Under the pieces are notes generated by a model. The model had not been told where the DNA came from, made no database searches, and worked only from the letters and a program-made list of their open reading frames with translations. From Clostridia bacterium (GTDB lineage Bacteria; Bacillota; Clostridia; Oscillospirales; CAG-272): a stretch of 32,112 nt of DNA. Position numbers and translations under genes: made by a program. Below are positions 19,357-25,987 of this stretch, one piece after another. The stretch spans positions 1 through 32,112 of the forward strand of contig JAGANX010000053.1 of assembly GCA_017623975.1 (NCBI GenBank), read 5' to 3'. Numbering within the stretch: the first letter of the stretch is position 1; every line of letters starts with the position of its first letter.

Positions 19357-19400
19357 AAGAGCAAGAAAAAGGCTTTTTCCTTTTAATCTTGCTCTTTTTT
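19357..19400 (+). terminator. Intrinsic terminator upstream of htpG
   Basis: AAGAGCAAGA (19357-19366) pairs with TCTTGCTCTT (19387-19396), with an inner A-rich/T-rich arm. TTTTTT follows at 19395-19400. No gene lies between this stem and pgsA, so it acts as a second barrier ahead of htpG or ends a transcript of the hairpin array. Confidence 0.75.
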
Positions 19401-19414
19401 GTTCATATATAAAA

Positions 19415-19493
19415 AATTGTCAAGCCTTTTTAACACAGGATATGTGGCTATTTTCCTTTTCAAACCAAACGGGTTCGATTTCCGTAAGGCTAA
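19415..19493 (+). repeat. 79-nt repeat with tRNA T-arm-like end, copy 1
   Basis: This 79-nt segment recurs on the minus strand at 31939-31861, at about 87% identity and the same length. Most differences fall in one 8-nt block. Its 3' part, ACGGG-TTCGATT-TCCGT (19469-19485), has the 5-bp stem and TTCRANY loop of a tRNA T-arm. It is followed by AAGGCTA, which would suit an acceptor 3' strand. No matching TAGCCTT 5' strand, D-arm or anticodon arm is found upstream, so it is not a whole tRNA. Confidence 0.6.
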
Positions 19494-19547
19494 AAAGGGC
19501 TGTTATAAATATCATCAGCTTACAGAAAATATTTTACAAAATAAGTA

Positions 19548-19575
19548 TTGACATTTATATTTTTAGTGCTATAAT
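19548..19575 (+). promoter_or_regulatory. htpG promoter (sigma-A type)
   Basis: Perfect TTGACA (19548-19553) and perfect TATAAT (19570-19575) separated by 16 nt. The CIRCE operator begins 5 nt after the -10, where bound HrcA would cover the transcription start. Confidence 0.85.
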
Positions 19576-19579
19576 TAAT

Positions 19580-19606
19580 TTAGCAATCTCAAAGCAAGAG
19601 TGCTAA
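19580..19606 (+). promoter_or_regulatory. CIRCE operator (HrcA binding site)
   Basis: TTAGCAATC, a 9-nt spacer, then GAGTGCTAA. This matches the CIRCE inverted repeat TTAGCACTC-N9-GAGTGCTAA with one mismatch in the left arm. It lies between the -10 and the htpG start, 24 nt before the ATG. HrcA repression of groE and dnaK operons through this element is well established. Here the controlled gene is htpG. Confidence 0.92.
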
Positions 19607-19630
19607 AAATAGATAAGTGAGGAAGAAAAA

Positions 19631-21508
19631 ATGGAAAAAAAACAGTTTAAAACCGAAAGCCAAAAGCTACTTGATATGATGATTAACTCCATATATACAA
19701 ATAAGGAGATTTTTTTAAGAGAAATTATTTCTAACGCAAGCGATGCTATTGACAAGCTTTACTACCGTTCCTTAACCGATGATAGTATTACCTTAAAGAA
19801 AAGCGACTATAAAATAGAAATTAAGGTAAATAAGGACAAGGGCGAAATAGTAATTTGTGACAATGGATGCGGTATGACTAAGGATGAGCTTGAAAACAAC
19901 CTTGGTACTATTGCAAAAAGCGGCTCCTTTGAGTTTAAAAGGGATAATGAGCAAAGTGAGGTTGACGTTATAGGTCAATTCGGCGTTGGCTTTTACTCCT
20001 CCTTTATGGTTTGCAAAAGGGTAAGTGTAATCAGCCGTGCCTACGGTAGCGACACAGCTTATAAATGGGAAAGCGAGGGCGTTGACGGTTACACCGTTGA
20101 GAAAACGGAAAAGGCTGACTACGGTACAGAAATCACTCTTACCTTAAAGGACGACACAGAGGAAGAAAAGTACAGTGAGTATTTAAGCGAGTATAGGCTC
20201 CGCTATTTAGTGAAGAAGTATTCTGACTATATCTCATACCCAATAGTTATGGAAATGCCGAAGGAAAAGCTGAAAGAGGGTACGGAGAACGAATACGAAA
20301 CAGTTTACGAAAAGGAAACCTTAAACAGCCAAAAGCCCCTTTGGAAAAAGGCGCAGAGTGAGGTTACAGAGGAAGAATACGCAGGCTTTTATAAGGACAA
20401 ATATTACGATTTTGAGGCTCCCTTAAAGGTAATAAGCCAAAAATCAGAGGGACTTACCTCTTATGAAGCACTTTTGTTTATCCCTGCCCATGCACCGTAT
20501 GACTACTATACAAAGTCCTATGAAAAGGGCTTGGAGCTTTATTCAAGCGGAGTTATGATAACAGAAAGGTGCAAGGAGCTTGTGCCGGACTATTTTGCAT
20601 TTGTCCGCGGCGTTGTTGACAGTGCGGATTTGACCCTTAACATTTCAAGAGAAACCTTGCAGCACGACAGACAATTAAAGGTTATTGGCAAGGCTATTGA
20701 AAAGAAGATTAAGGGCGAGCTTCTTAAAATGATGGAAAATGACCGTGAGAAATACGAAAAATTCTTTGATGCCTTCGGCGCGCAAATCAAGTACGGTCTT
20801 TATGAGGGCTACGGAGCAAATAAGGAAAACCTGAAAGACCTTATTTTGTTCACATCTACATTTGAAAGAAAGCCTGTTTCCTTTAAGGAATATATGGGAA
20901 GAATTAAAGATGGACAGGATGCAATTTACTACGCAGCGGGTGAAAGCGTTGACAAGGTTTTAATGCTTCCACAGGTTGAGGTTGCAATGTCCAAGGGCTA
21001 CGAAATTTTGATTTTGACCGAGGACGTGGATGAATTTGCAGTGAAGATGCTCCACGAATACGAGGGCAAGGAGTTTAAAAACGTGTGCGCCGACAAGCTT
21101 GATTTAACAAGCGAGGAGGATAAGGACACAAAGAAGCAGGAAAACGAGAAGAACAAGGAAATGCTTGACCTTATGAAGGAGTCAATCAAGGATGTATATA
21201 GCGTAGAATTTACAAACGATTTGGGCACACATCCCGTATCTTTAAGCACGGAGGGAGAACTTTCCGTTGAAATGGAAAGGGTGCTTTCCAAAATGCCCGG
21301 GGCTGACAAGTCTATGATGAAGGCGCAAACCGTTCTTCAAATCAATATGAACCACGAAATTGCTTCTAAGTTAAAGCTTATGTTTATCAACGACAAAGAA
21401 AAGCTTTCAAAATATGCAAAAATTCTTTACGCACAGGCAAGGCTTATAAACGGTCTTGACATTGATAATCCAAAGGAAATTTGCGACTTTGTTTGTGAAT
21501 TAATGTAA
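19631..21508 (+). CDS. Chaperone HtpG (Hsp90 family)
   Basis: A 625-aa ATP-dependent Hsp90 chaperone, the same length as the E. coli protein (624). The N-terminal GHKL ATPase domain shows LREIISNASDAIDKL, VICDNGCGMTKDEL and IGQFGVGFYSSFMV. The middle domain has VDSADLTLNISRETLQHDR, and the C-terminal dimerisation domain is complete. No C-terminal MEEVD motif is present, as expected for bacteria. GTGAGGAAG serves as ribosome binding site. Transcription is predicted from a strong promoter overlapped by a CIRCE operator, so it should be heat-inducible through HrcA. In B. subtilis, htpG belongs to a non-HrcA class of heat-shock genes. prmC starts on the last base of its stop codon. Confidence 0.97.
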   Translation: MEKKQFKTESQKLLDMMINSIYTNKEIFLREIISNASDAIDKLYYRSLTDDSITLKKSDYKIEIKVNKDKGEIVICDNGCGMTKDELENNLGTIAKSGSFEFKRDNEQSEVDVIGQFGVGFYSSFMVCKRVSVISRAYGSDTAYKWESEGVDGYTVEKTEKADYGTEITLTLKDDTEEEKYSEYLSEYRLRYLVKKYSDYISYPIVMEMPKEKLKEGTENEYETVYEKETLNSQKPLWKKAQSEVTEEEYAGFYKDKYYDFEAPLKVISQKSEGLTSYEALLFIPAHAPYDYYTKSYEKGLELYSSGVMITERCKELVPDYFAFVRGVVDSADLTLNISRETLQHDRQLKVIGKAIEKKIKGELLKMMENDREKYEKFFDAFGAQIKYGLYEGYGANKENLKDLILFTSTFERKPVSFKEYMGRIKDGQDAIYYAAGESVDKVLMLPQVEVAMSKGYEILILTEDVDEFAVKMLHEYEGKEFKNVCADKLDLTSEEDKDTKKQENEKNKEMLDLMKESIKDVYSVEFTNDLGTHPVSLSTEGELSVEMERVLSKMPGADKSMMKAQTVLQINMNHEIASKLKLMFINDKEKLSKYAKILYAQARLINGLDIDNPKEICDFVCELM

Positions 21509-22428
21509 TGAATATAAAGGAATTAGAAAAAGCTCTTGCATCCTACGGAATAGAGGATGCAAGGGCAGAAGCATTTTTAATTATTGAAAGGCTGTTTGGC
21601 GTAAGCCGTGGGTCCTTACTTATAAATCAAGATAAGGATTTTAGTTCACGAGAGCTTGATGAGCTGCTTGAAAAAAGAAAAAACCGCATCCCCTTGCAGT
21701 ATATTTTTGGCGAATGGGAGTTTATGGGCAAGAGGTTTTATGTGTCAAGGGACTGTCTAATTCCACAGCCTGACACGGAAATTCTTGTGGAAAAAGCCCT
21801 TGAACTGTTAAAAACAGACGGGGGAGTGTGGGATTTTAGTAATAAAAACGGAAATAAAGGGGAAAATGCACAGGACAACAGCTCCGTTTTAGGAAAGGGA
21901 GAGAATGACCGCATAATTAAGGTAGCCGACCTTTGTACAGGCAGCGGTTGTATTGGTTTATCCCTTTTAATGTACGGTCCTTTGCTTGATATGACCCTTA
22001 TGGACCTTTCACAGCCTGCCCTTGAAATAGCAAAGAAAAACGCCGCCTTACACGGTTTAACGGACAAATGCAGGTTTATCCTCGGGGATATAAGAAAAGA
22101 TATGCCAAAGGATAGATTTGATTTAATCGTGTCTAATCCACCGTATATACCCACAAGGGATATAGAAAATTTGCCAAGTGAAGTAAAAAAAGAGCCCCTA
22201 TTGGCTCTTGACGGTGGGGCTGACGGGCTTGACCTAATTCGCTTTTTAATCGGCGACGGACTTTCCTACTTAAAGGAAAACGGTATTATGCTAATTGAAT
22301 TTGGTTTTGACCAGGGCGATATTATGAACACCCTTTTGCGTGAAAAATGCGACACAGGGTCCATAAAATCTTACGAAATACTTAAAGATTACGGTGGAAA
22401 CCCACGGGTTGCGGTGATTTACGCATAA
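21508..22428 (+). CDS. Release-factor glutamine methyltransferase PrmC
   Basis: A 306-aa SAM-dependent enzyme that methylates the Gln of the GGQ motif in release factors RF1 and RF2. The N-terminal helical domain is followed by the conserved PLQYIFGEWEFMGKRFYV. The SAM-binding motif DLCTGSGCIGLSL starts at Asp141, and the catalytic motif is NPPY (210-213). Residues about 105-136 form an Asn/Gly/Lys-rich low-complexity insertion between the two domains, accounting for its greater length than the E. coli enzyme (277 aa). The start ATG overlaps the htpG stop by one base (TAATG), so PrmC should be co-expressed with, and perhaps heat-induced together with, HtpG. In many Bacillota prmC instead sits beside prfA. 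prfA is not in the window. Confidence 0.93.
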   Translation: MNIKELEKALASYGIEDARAEAFLIIERLFGVSRGSLLINQDKDFSSRELDELLEKRKNRIPLQYIFGEWEFMGKRFYVSRDCLIPQPDTEILVEKALELLKTDGGVWDFSNKNGNKGENAQDNSSVLGKGENDRIIKVADLCTGSGCIGLSLLMYGPLLDMTLMDLSQPALEIAKKNAALHGLTDKCRFILGDIRKDMPKDRFDLIVSNPPYIPTRDIENLPSEVKKEPLLALDGGADGLDLIRFLIGDGLSYLKENGIMLIEFGFDQGDIMNTLLREKCDTGSIKSYEILKDYGGNPRVAVIYA

Positions 22429-22446
22429 TTGTACAGCATGCTCCTC

Positions 22447-22533
22447 GTTTCACATCGTGAAGCATATCGTATCCCGTAAGGGATATATGGTATTTAGCGA
22501 AGTGAAATATATCGAGTGCGATAGCACATATGG
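22447..22533. repeat. Stacked-hairpin array downstream of prmC
   Basis: Four hairpins in tandem: GTTTCAC/GTGAAGC loop ATC (22447-22463), TATCCC/GGGATA loop GTAA (22470-22485), TATTT-x-GC/GT-x-AAATA loop GAA (22491-22509, imperfect) and GTGC/GCAC loop GATA (22516-22527). Linkers are ATATCG, TATGG and TATCGA, and the block ends in ATATGG. The rest of 22540-22650 is non-coding and contains ATGTAACAC twice (22594-22602 and 22613-22621 approximately). Confidence 0.7.
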
Positions 22534-22652
22534 ATAATTTGTAAAACCGTTTAAAGATCCATTTGCTGCGCTCATGATGACAAAACGGCCAAATGTAACA
22601 CAAAAATAGCAGGATGTAACACGCAATGTTGCACTGTTTGAAATAAGTGTGC

Positions 22653-22681
22653 TTGAAATTTGTTCTTTTTTGCGATAAAAT
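22653..22681 (+). promoter_or_regulatory. Sigma-A type promoter for the XRE regulator gene
   Basis: TTGAAA (22653-22658), a 17-nt spacer, TAAAAT (22676-22681), 36 nt before the start codon. Confidence 0.65.
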
Positions 22682-22717
22682 TAGGTAACAGATTTTAAGG
22701 CATAGGGGGTAACTTAT

Positions 22718-23263
22718 ATGAGCTTTGGAGAAAATGTTGGTTATTACAGAAAATTACTAAATATAACGCAAGAGGAGTTGGCACAGCAACTTTTCGTTTC
22801 GCGCCAAACTGTTTCAAGATGGGAAACGGACTCCACTTTTCCTGATGTGGAAACAATAATAAAGCTGTGTGATATTTTTGGATGTGATATGGATACTCTT
22901 GTTCGCAAAAATGCCCAAGAAAATACAACACCCACAGAAAATACGGAGAAGAAAGCGACAGATAGTATTGAAGAAATGAAGGAAGAAATTAAGAGAAAAA
23001 GACTTGTTTCTGAAAGGATAATTGGCGCGATTGCGGCGCCTGTTGTTCTTCTTACTACCCTCGCATATCTTCTTTGCGGCTTTTTAGGTAATTTGTGGCA
23101 CCCTATGTGGTTGCTCTTTGTTTGCGCGGGCTTTGCGATTGGTGTGTCTGCTGTTATTGTTGATGCGGTTCTTGGCATAAGCAGTGACGAGAAGAAATTG
23201 AGGCAAGAAAAAAGGAAAATCAAAAAGCAAAATAATCAAGAAAAACAGACACAGGGTCTTTAA
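22718..23263 (+). CDS. XRE-family regulator with two membrane segments
   Basis: A 181-aa protein with an N-terminal Cro/C1-type helix-turn-helix (residues about 6-60: YYRKLLNITQEELAQQLFVS, then RQTVSRWETDSTFPDVETIIKL, the classic HTH_3 pattern). An acidic and basic linker (70-98) is predicted helical. Two hydrophobic stretches, IGAIAAPVVLLTTLAYLLC and MWLLFVCAGFAIGVSAVIV, should span the membrane, and a Lys-rich tail follows. Membrane-anchored XRE proteins are common in Bacillota, but their signals are mostly unknown. GGGGG lies upstream of the ATG. The gene is monocistronic, with its own promoter and a strong terminator. Its targets are not evident; the inverted and direct repeats upstream (22594-22640) are possible autoregulatory sites. 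Confidence 0.85.
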   Translation: MSFGENVGYYRKLLNITQEELAQQLFVSRQTVSRWETDSTFPDVETIIKLCDIFGCDMDTLVRKNAQENTTPTENTEKKATDSIEEMKEEIKRKRLVSERIIGAIAAPVVLLTTLAYLLCGFLGNLWHPMWLLFVCAGFAIGVSAVIVDAVLGISSDEKKLRQEKRKIKKQNNQEKQTQGL

Positions 23264-23269
23264 AAACTA

Positions 23270-23305
23270 AAAATGGATACTGCATTGCAGTATCCATTTT
23301 GCTTT
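23270..23305 (+). terminator. Strong, probably bidirectional terminator
   Basis: AAAATGGATACTGC (23270-23283) pairs perfectly with GCAGTATCCATTTT (23287-23300) around a 3-nt loop. A T-rich run follows, and A-rich sequence lies on the other side. It separates the convergent XRE gene and the small minus-strand gene. Confidence 0.88.
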
Positions 23306-23328
23306 TAATTGATAAATTGGTTTAGAAT

Positions 23329-23589
23329 TTATGCGTTTTCAGTTTCGCTTGTTTCCTCAAAAGCGATTTCAATTTCAGGCTCTTCTTCCTCATCCTTTTC
23401 ACCGGGGAGGTTCATATTAACTACGTCAACCGTGGTTGTAACGTCATATTCATCCTCAATATTGTCAGGCATAACCTCAACATTGATTTTTAAATGCTTC
23501 TTTGTAATCTTGTAGAAAACTGCGATAATTGCAGCCATAGCGCCAACAACTGCGGCAACTGACATTAAAAATTTAGATAAACCCTTCAT
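23329..23589 (-). CDS. Small membrane protein with acidic tail, unknown function
   Basis: An 86-aa protein. MKGLSKF is followed by a hydrophobic stretch (about residues 8-27: LMSVAAVVGAMAAIIAVFY) that should span the membrane or act as a signal anchor. A basic patch KITKKHLK then leads to a strongly acidic C-terminus (GEKDEEEEPEIEIAFEETSETENA). AAAAGGAG lies 9 nt upstream of the ATG, and a promoter with 17-nt spacing precedes it. I do not recognise a family. The ribosome binding site, promoter and terminator make it a credible gene despite its size. Confidence 0.75.
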   Translation of the reverse strand: MKGLSKFLMSVAAVVGAMAAIIAVFYKITKKHLKINVEVMPDNIEDEYDVTTTVDVVNMNLPGEKDEEEEPEIEIAFEETSETENA

Positions 23590-23632
23590 AATTCTGCGCT
23601 CCTTTTCACTTTATGATTATCTCTGTATTAAT

Positions 23633-23661
23633 AATATACCACAATTAAAATGAAAATGCAA
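23633..23661 (-). promoter_or_regulatory. Promoter for the small membrane protein gene
   Basis: On the minus strand, TTGCAT (23661-23656), a 17-nt spacer and TATATT (23638-23633), 44 nt upstream of the ATG. Divergent from the ruvX promoter. Confidence 0.55.
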
Positions 23662-23702
23662 TTACAAATTAAAAAAATTTACAATTTTTCGTGTGATATT
23701 CG

Positions 23703-23731
23703 TTGAAATATATTATATAATATGTTACAAT
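23703..23731 (+). promoter_or_regulatory. Promoter for ruvX-yqhQ
   Basis: TTGAAA (23703-23708), a 17-nt spacer, TACAAT (23726-23731), 43 nt before the ruvX start. An alternative TATAAT occurs inside the spacer but lacks a -35 at the right distance. Confidence 0.6.
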
Positions 23732-23774
23732 GTGTAGGTAAAAATACCATTCCCTTTGGAAGCAGGAGATATAA

Positions 23775-24194
23775 ATGTTACAAAAAAGGATACTTGGGGT
23801 TGATTTTGGCGATGCAAGGACAGGGGTTGCCGTGTCCGACATTAGCGGCTTTTTGGCAAGCGGGGCAGGTACTATAAAATCTACCGGCTTTATGAAAACT
23901 GCCGAGGAGGTTATTAAAATAGCCAAGGAAAAGGACGTTGGTCTTATCGTGCTTGGCCACCCTATCAATATGAATGGCACTCTTGGACCAAGGAGTGAAA
24001 AGGCGCAGGCATTTGCCAAGGTTTTACAGGAGCAAAGCGGAATTGAGGTTGTTCTTTTTGATGAAAGGCTTTCCACCGCAAACGCCCACACTATGTTAAA
24101 TATTACGAATACCAGGGGACAAAAGCGTAAGAGCATAATTGACGAAATGTCCGCCTGCTTAATATTACAAAGCTACTTAGACAGTAAGAAATAA
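23775..24194 (+). CDS. Putative Holliday-junction resolvase / pre-16S rRNA nuclease RuvX (YqgF)
   Basis: A 139-aa RNase H-fold protein of the YqgF family, linked to final 5' processing of 16S rRNA in E. coli and also named as a Holliday-junction resolvase. The first catalytic Asp is D10 in ILGVDFGDARTGVAVSD. The conserved VLGHPINMNGTLGPRSEKAQAF follows, then the second acidic residue in LFDERLSTANAH and the last in SIIDEMSACLILQSYL. Length is typical (about 138). GGAG lies upstream of the start codon. The yqhQ-like gene follows closely, so the two are probably co-transcribed. Confidence 0.93.
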   Translation: MLQKRILGVDFGDARTGVAVSDISGFLASGAGTIKSTGFMKTAEEVIKIAKEKDVGLIVLGHPINMNGTLGPRSEKAQAFAKVLQEQSGIEVVLFDERLSTANAHTMLNITNTRGQKRKSIIDEMSACLILQSYLDSKK

Positions 24195-24213
24195 AAACGA
24201 AATGGAGGAAAAA

Positions 24214-25431
24214 ATGGACAAAAAGCAAGATTTATGCTGCCGCAAGAACCGTGTTGGCGGTCAAGCGGTTATTGAAGGCGTAATGATGAAAAAAGGCGAA
24301 GAGGTTGCTTTGGCTGTCCGTAAGGATGACGGAACTATTGAAATAGAGAAAAGCAAGTTTATAGCCCTTAAAACAAATCATAAATGGTTAAATATTCCTA
24401 TTATCCGCGGTGTGGTTGGCTTTTTTGAGTCAATGGTTTTATCCTTTAAAACTCTTGGCAAGGCAACTGATATGCTTGGCATTGAAGAGGAAGAAGAAAG
24501 ATTGAAGGCTGAAAAAAAGGCTAAAAAGGAAGCCAAGAAAAAAGCAAAGGCGCAAAACGGTGAGCCGGCAGAAAATGACACGGATAAAGAAATAGCGGAA
24601 GAAAAGGCAGAAGGAAAAGCAGAAAAAAAGGACACAGAAAAGGAAGAAAAGAAAACCAGCGGCGCAACCACTGTGTTTATAATGGCAATTTCTTTGATTT
24701 TAGGTCTTGCCCTTGCACTTTTCCTGTTCAGCTATTTGCCTACGCAGGTAACAAGGTGGATGATTGGCTGGTTTGATATCGACCCAACAGGCGGCTGGCA
24801 CTATGCATTGGCTGCTATTGAGGGTGGAATAAAAGTACTTATCTTTATTGCTTACCTTGTGCTTGTGTCCCTTATGAAAGATATTAGGCGCACCTTCCAA
24901 TACCATGGTGCTGAACACAAGTCAATTGCTTGCTTTAAGTCAGGCATGGACTTAACTCCCGAAAATGCAAAAAAATGCACACGCTATCACCCAAGATGCG
25001 GCACAAGTTTTATGTTCGTTATGATTTTGCTTGGCGTTATAATCGGTATGTTTATACCAAATTGGGGCTGGGTGAGAGTAGTTATTAAAATTGCTATTTT
25101 GCCACTTATTATGGGTCTTGGCTACGAGTTTATTATGCTTGCGGGAAAGCATGAAAATTGGCTTACCAAGGCGCTCTCCGCACCGGGACTTTGGATGCAG
25201 AGAATAACCACGAGGGAGCCTGATGAATATCAGCTTGCCATAGCAATCTGCGCAATCAAGGCAACAATGCCTGAGGAATTCCCCGACTTTGACCCAAGTG
25301 AATACTTTATCACAAGAGAGCAAAACAAGGGTCACATTTGCTACGATGCAAAGCTTGTAGAAAAGGAAAAGGCAGAAAAAGAAGAAAAGGCACAGACCGA
25401 GCAAGCAGAGGAAGAAAAAGAAGCAGAATAA
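24214..25431 (+). CDS. DUF1385 family membrane protein (YqhQ-like)
   Basis: A 405-aa membrane protein of the DUF1385 family, of unknown biochemical function. The hallmark N-terminal NRVGGQAVIEGVMMKKG is present, as are IPIIRGVVGFFESM and the conserved FQYHGAEHKSIACF and CTRYHPRCGTSFMFV segments. About four membrane segments are visible, in the order of the family. Two Lys/Glu/Ala-rich stretches are unusual in length. One lies between the N-terminal module and the first membrane segment (about residues 92-150). The other is the C-terminal tail. I start at 24214 because GGAGG sits 6 nt upstream. An in-frame ATG at 24202 overlaps that ribosome binding site and has none of its own. It follows ruvX by 19 nt. 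Confidence 0.9.
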   Translation: MDKKQDLCCRKNRVGGQAVIEGVMMKKGEEVALAVRKDDGTIEIEKSKFIALKTNHKWLNIPIIRGVVGFFESMVLSFKTLGKATDMLGIEEEEERLKAEKKAKKEAKKKAKAQNGEPAENDTDKEIAEEKAEGKAEKKDTEKEEKKTSGATTVFIMAISLILGLALALFLFSYLPTQVTRWMIGWFDIDPTGGWHYALAAIEGGIKVLIFIAYLVLVSLMKDIRRTFQYHGAEHKSIACFKSGMDLTPENAKKCTRYHPRCGTSFMFVMILLGVIIGMFIPNWGWVRVVIKIAILPLIMGLGYEFIMLAGKHENWLTKALSAPGLWMQRITTREPDEYQLAIAICAIKATMPEEFPDFDPSEYFITREQNKGHICYDAKLVEKEKAEKEEKAQTEQAEEEKEAE

Positions 25432-25432
25432 C

Positions 25433-25463
25433 AAAAGGCGGAATTTGTTTCCGCCTTTTGTTT
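25433..25463 (+). terminator. Terminator of the ruvX-yqhQ unit
   Basis: AAAAGGCGGAA (25433-25443) pairs with TTCCGCCTTTT (25449-25459), followed by a T-rich tail. The stem starts one base after the stop codon. Confidence 0.85.
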
Positions 25464-25487
25464 ATTAAATTAAGCACCAAAAAATAT

Positions 25488-25517
25488 GTAAAAAAGGCGG
25501 AAATTATTTCCGCCTTT
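25488..25517 (-). terminator. Terminator of the PC4-like gene
   Basis: AAAGGCGGAAA (25493-25503) pairs with TTTCCGCCTTT (25507-25517) around TTA. On the minus strand it ends in a T-run (complement of the A-run at 25490-25495). The stem is nearly identical to that of the convergent terminator 50 nt away. Confidence 0.82.
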
Positions 25518-25529
25518 ATGTAATCTAAA

Positions 25530-25751
25530 TTAGATATCCATTGAGTTAAGCAATTCTTTAAGATTCTTAATTTCAACTTCTGTCAAAGTGATGCCTTTGC
25601 CAAGCTTTTCGTGGTTTTCCTGCCATACGCGAATATCATAAACAGGCTCACGGTCGTTCCAGCTTACAAGGTTAACTTCCTTAACCCAACCGTTGTTGCT
25701 TTCAGAAACTGTGCCGAAATTCTTAACAATTTCAAAATTAAACTCTGCCAT
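25530..25751 (-). CDS. YdbC-like protein with PC4-type fold
   Basis: A 73-aa protein matching the YdbC/PC4-coactivator family seen across Bacillota. The family pattern is clear: FNFEIVKNFGTVSE, then GWVKEVNLVSWNDREPVYDIRVW and LGKGITLTEVEIKNLKELL. PC4-like proteins bind single-stranded DNA as dimers through this curved sheet. That role is inferred from the family (a lactococcal YdbC was shown to bind single-stranded DNA, as I recall). I start at 25751 because AGGAGGGG lies 7 nt upstream. The longer frame from 25802 begins before that ribosome binding site and runs through the leader. The gene is monocistronic, with its own promoter and terminator. Confidence 0.88.
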   Translation of the reverse strand: MAEFNFEIVKNFGTVSESNNGWVKEVNLVSWNDREPVYDIRVWQENHEKLGKGITLTEVEIKNLKELLNSMDI

Positions 25752-25802
25752 CGAAATACCCCTCCTGTTAGAAATTACCGAGAAAACCTCGTCTTTGAAC
25801 AT

Positions 25803-25831
25803 ATTTTAACATATATATTATAAAATTTCAA
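25803..25831 (-). promoter_or_regulatory. Promoter for the YdbC/PC4-like gene
   Basis: On the minus strand, TTGAAA (25831-25826), a 17-nt spacer and TAAAAT (25808-25803). It implies a leader of about 45 nt before the ATG at 25751, which supports that start over 25802. Confidence 0.65.
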
Positions 25832-25924
25832 TATTATATATAAAAAAATATTATAGTTTTGTAAATTTTTTTAGAAATATTTGCTATTTTATCTGTGATA
25901 AAATTGGAAAAACGGTGTTTTGTA

Positions 25925-25953
25925 TTGAATATAAGCTTAATATGTGTTAAAAT
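25925..25953 (+). promoter_or_regulatory. Promoter for the esterase-acyltransferase gene
   Basis: TTGAAT (25925-25930), a 17-nt spacer and TAAAAT (25948-25953). It lies inside the open frame upstream of 25988, which argues that translation begins at 25988 and not at 25895. Confidence 0.6.
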
Positions 25954-25987
25954 TACAGTAAAGAAATTAAAAAAGGGGGAGAGGACA

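Noticed and set aside
19220..19606. A 128-aa open frame between pgsA and htpG
   Set aside because: It runs through the hairpin array, a terminator, the T-arm repeat, the htpG promoter and CIRCE, with no ribosome binding site or recognisable protein pattern.
22447..22533. CRISPR array
   Set aside because: There is no constant direct repeat with unique spacers of even length. The units are self-complementary hairpins of different sequence, and no cas gene is in the window.
24202..24213. First ATG of the DUF1385 gene
   Set aside because: It overlaps the GGAGG that serves the next ATG at 24214 and has no ribosome binding site of its own.
25895..25987. Upstream start for the esterase-acyltransferase gene
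   Set aside because: The extra 31 codons span the -35/-10 elements at 25925-25953 and lack a ribosome binding site; the ATG at 25988 has a strong one.
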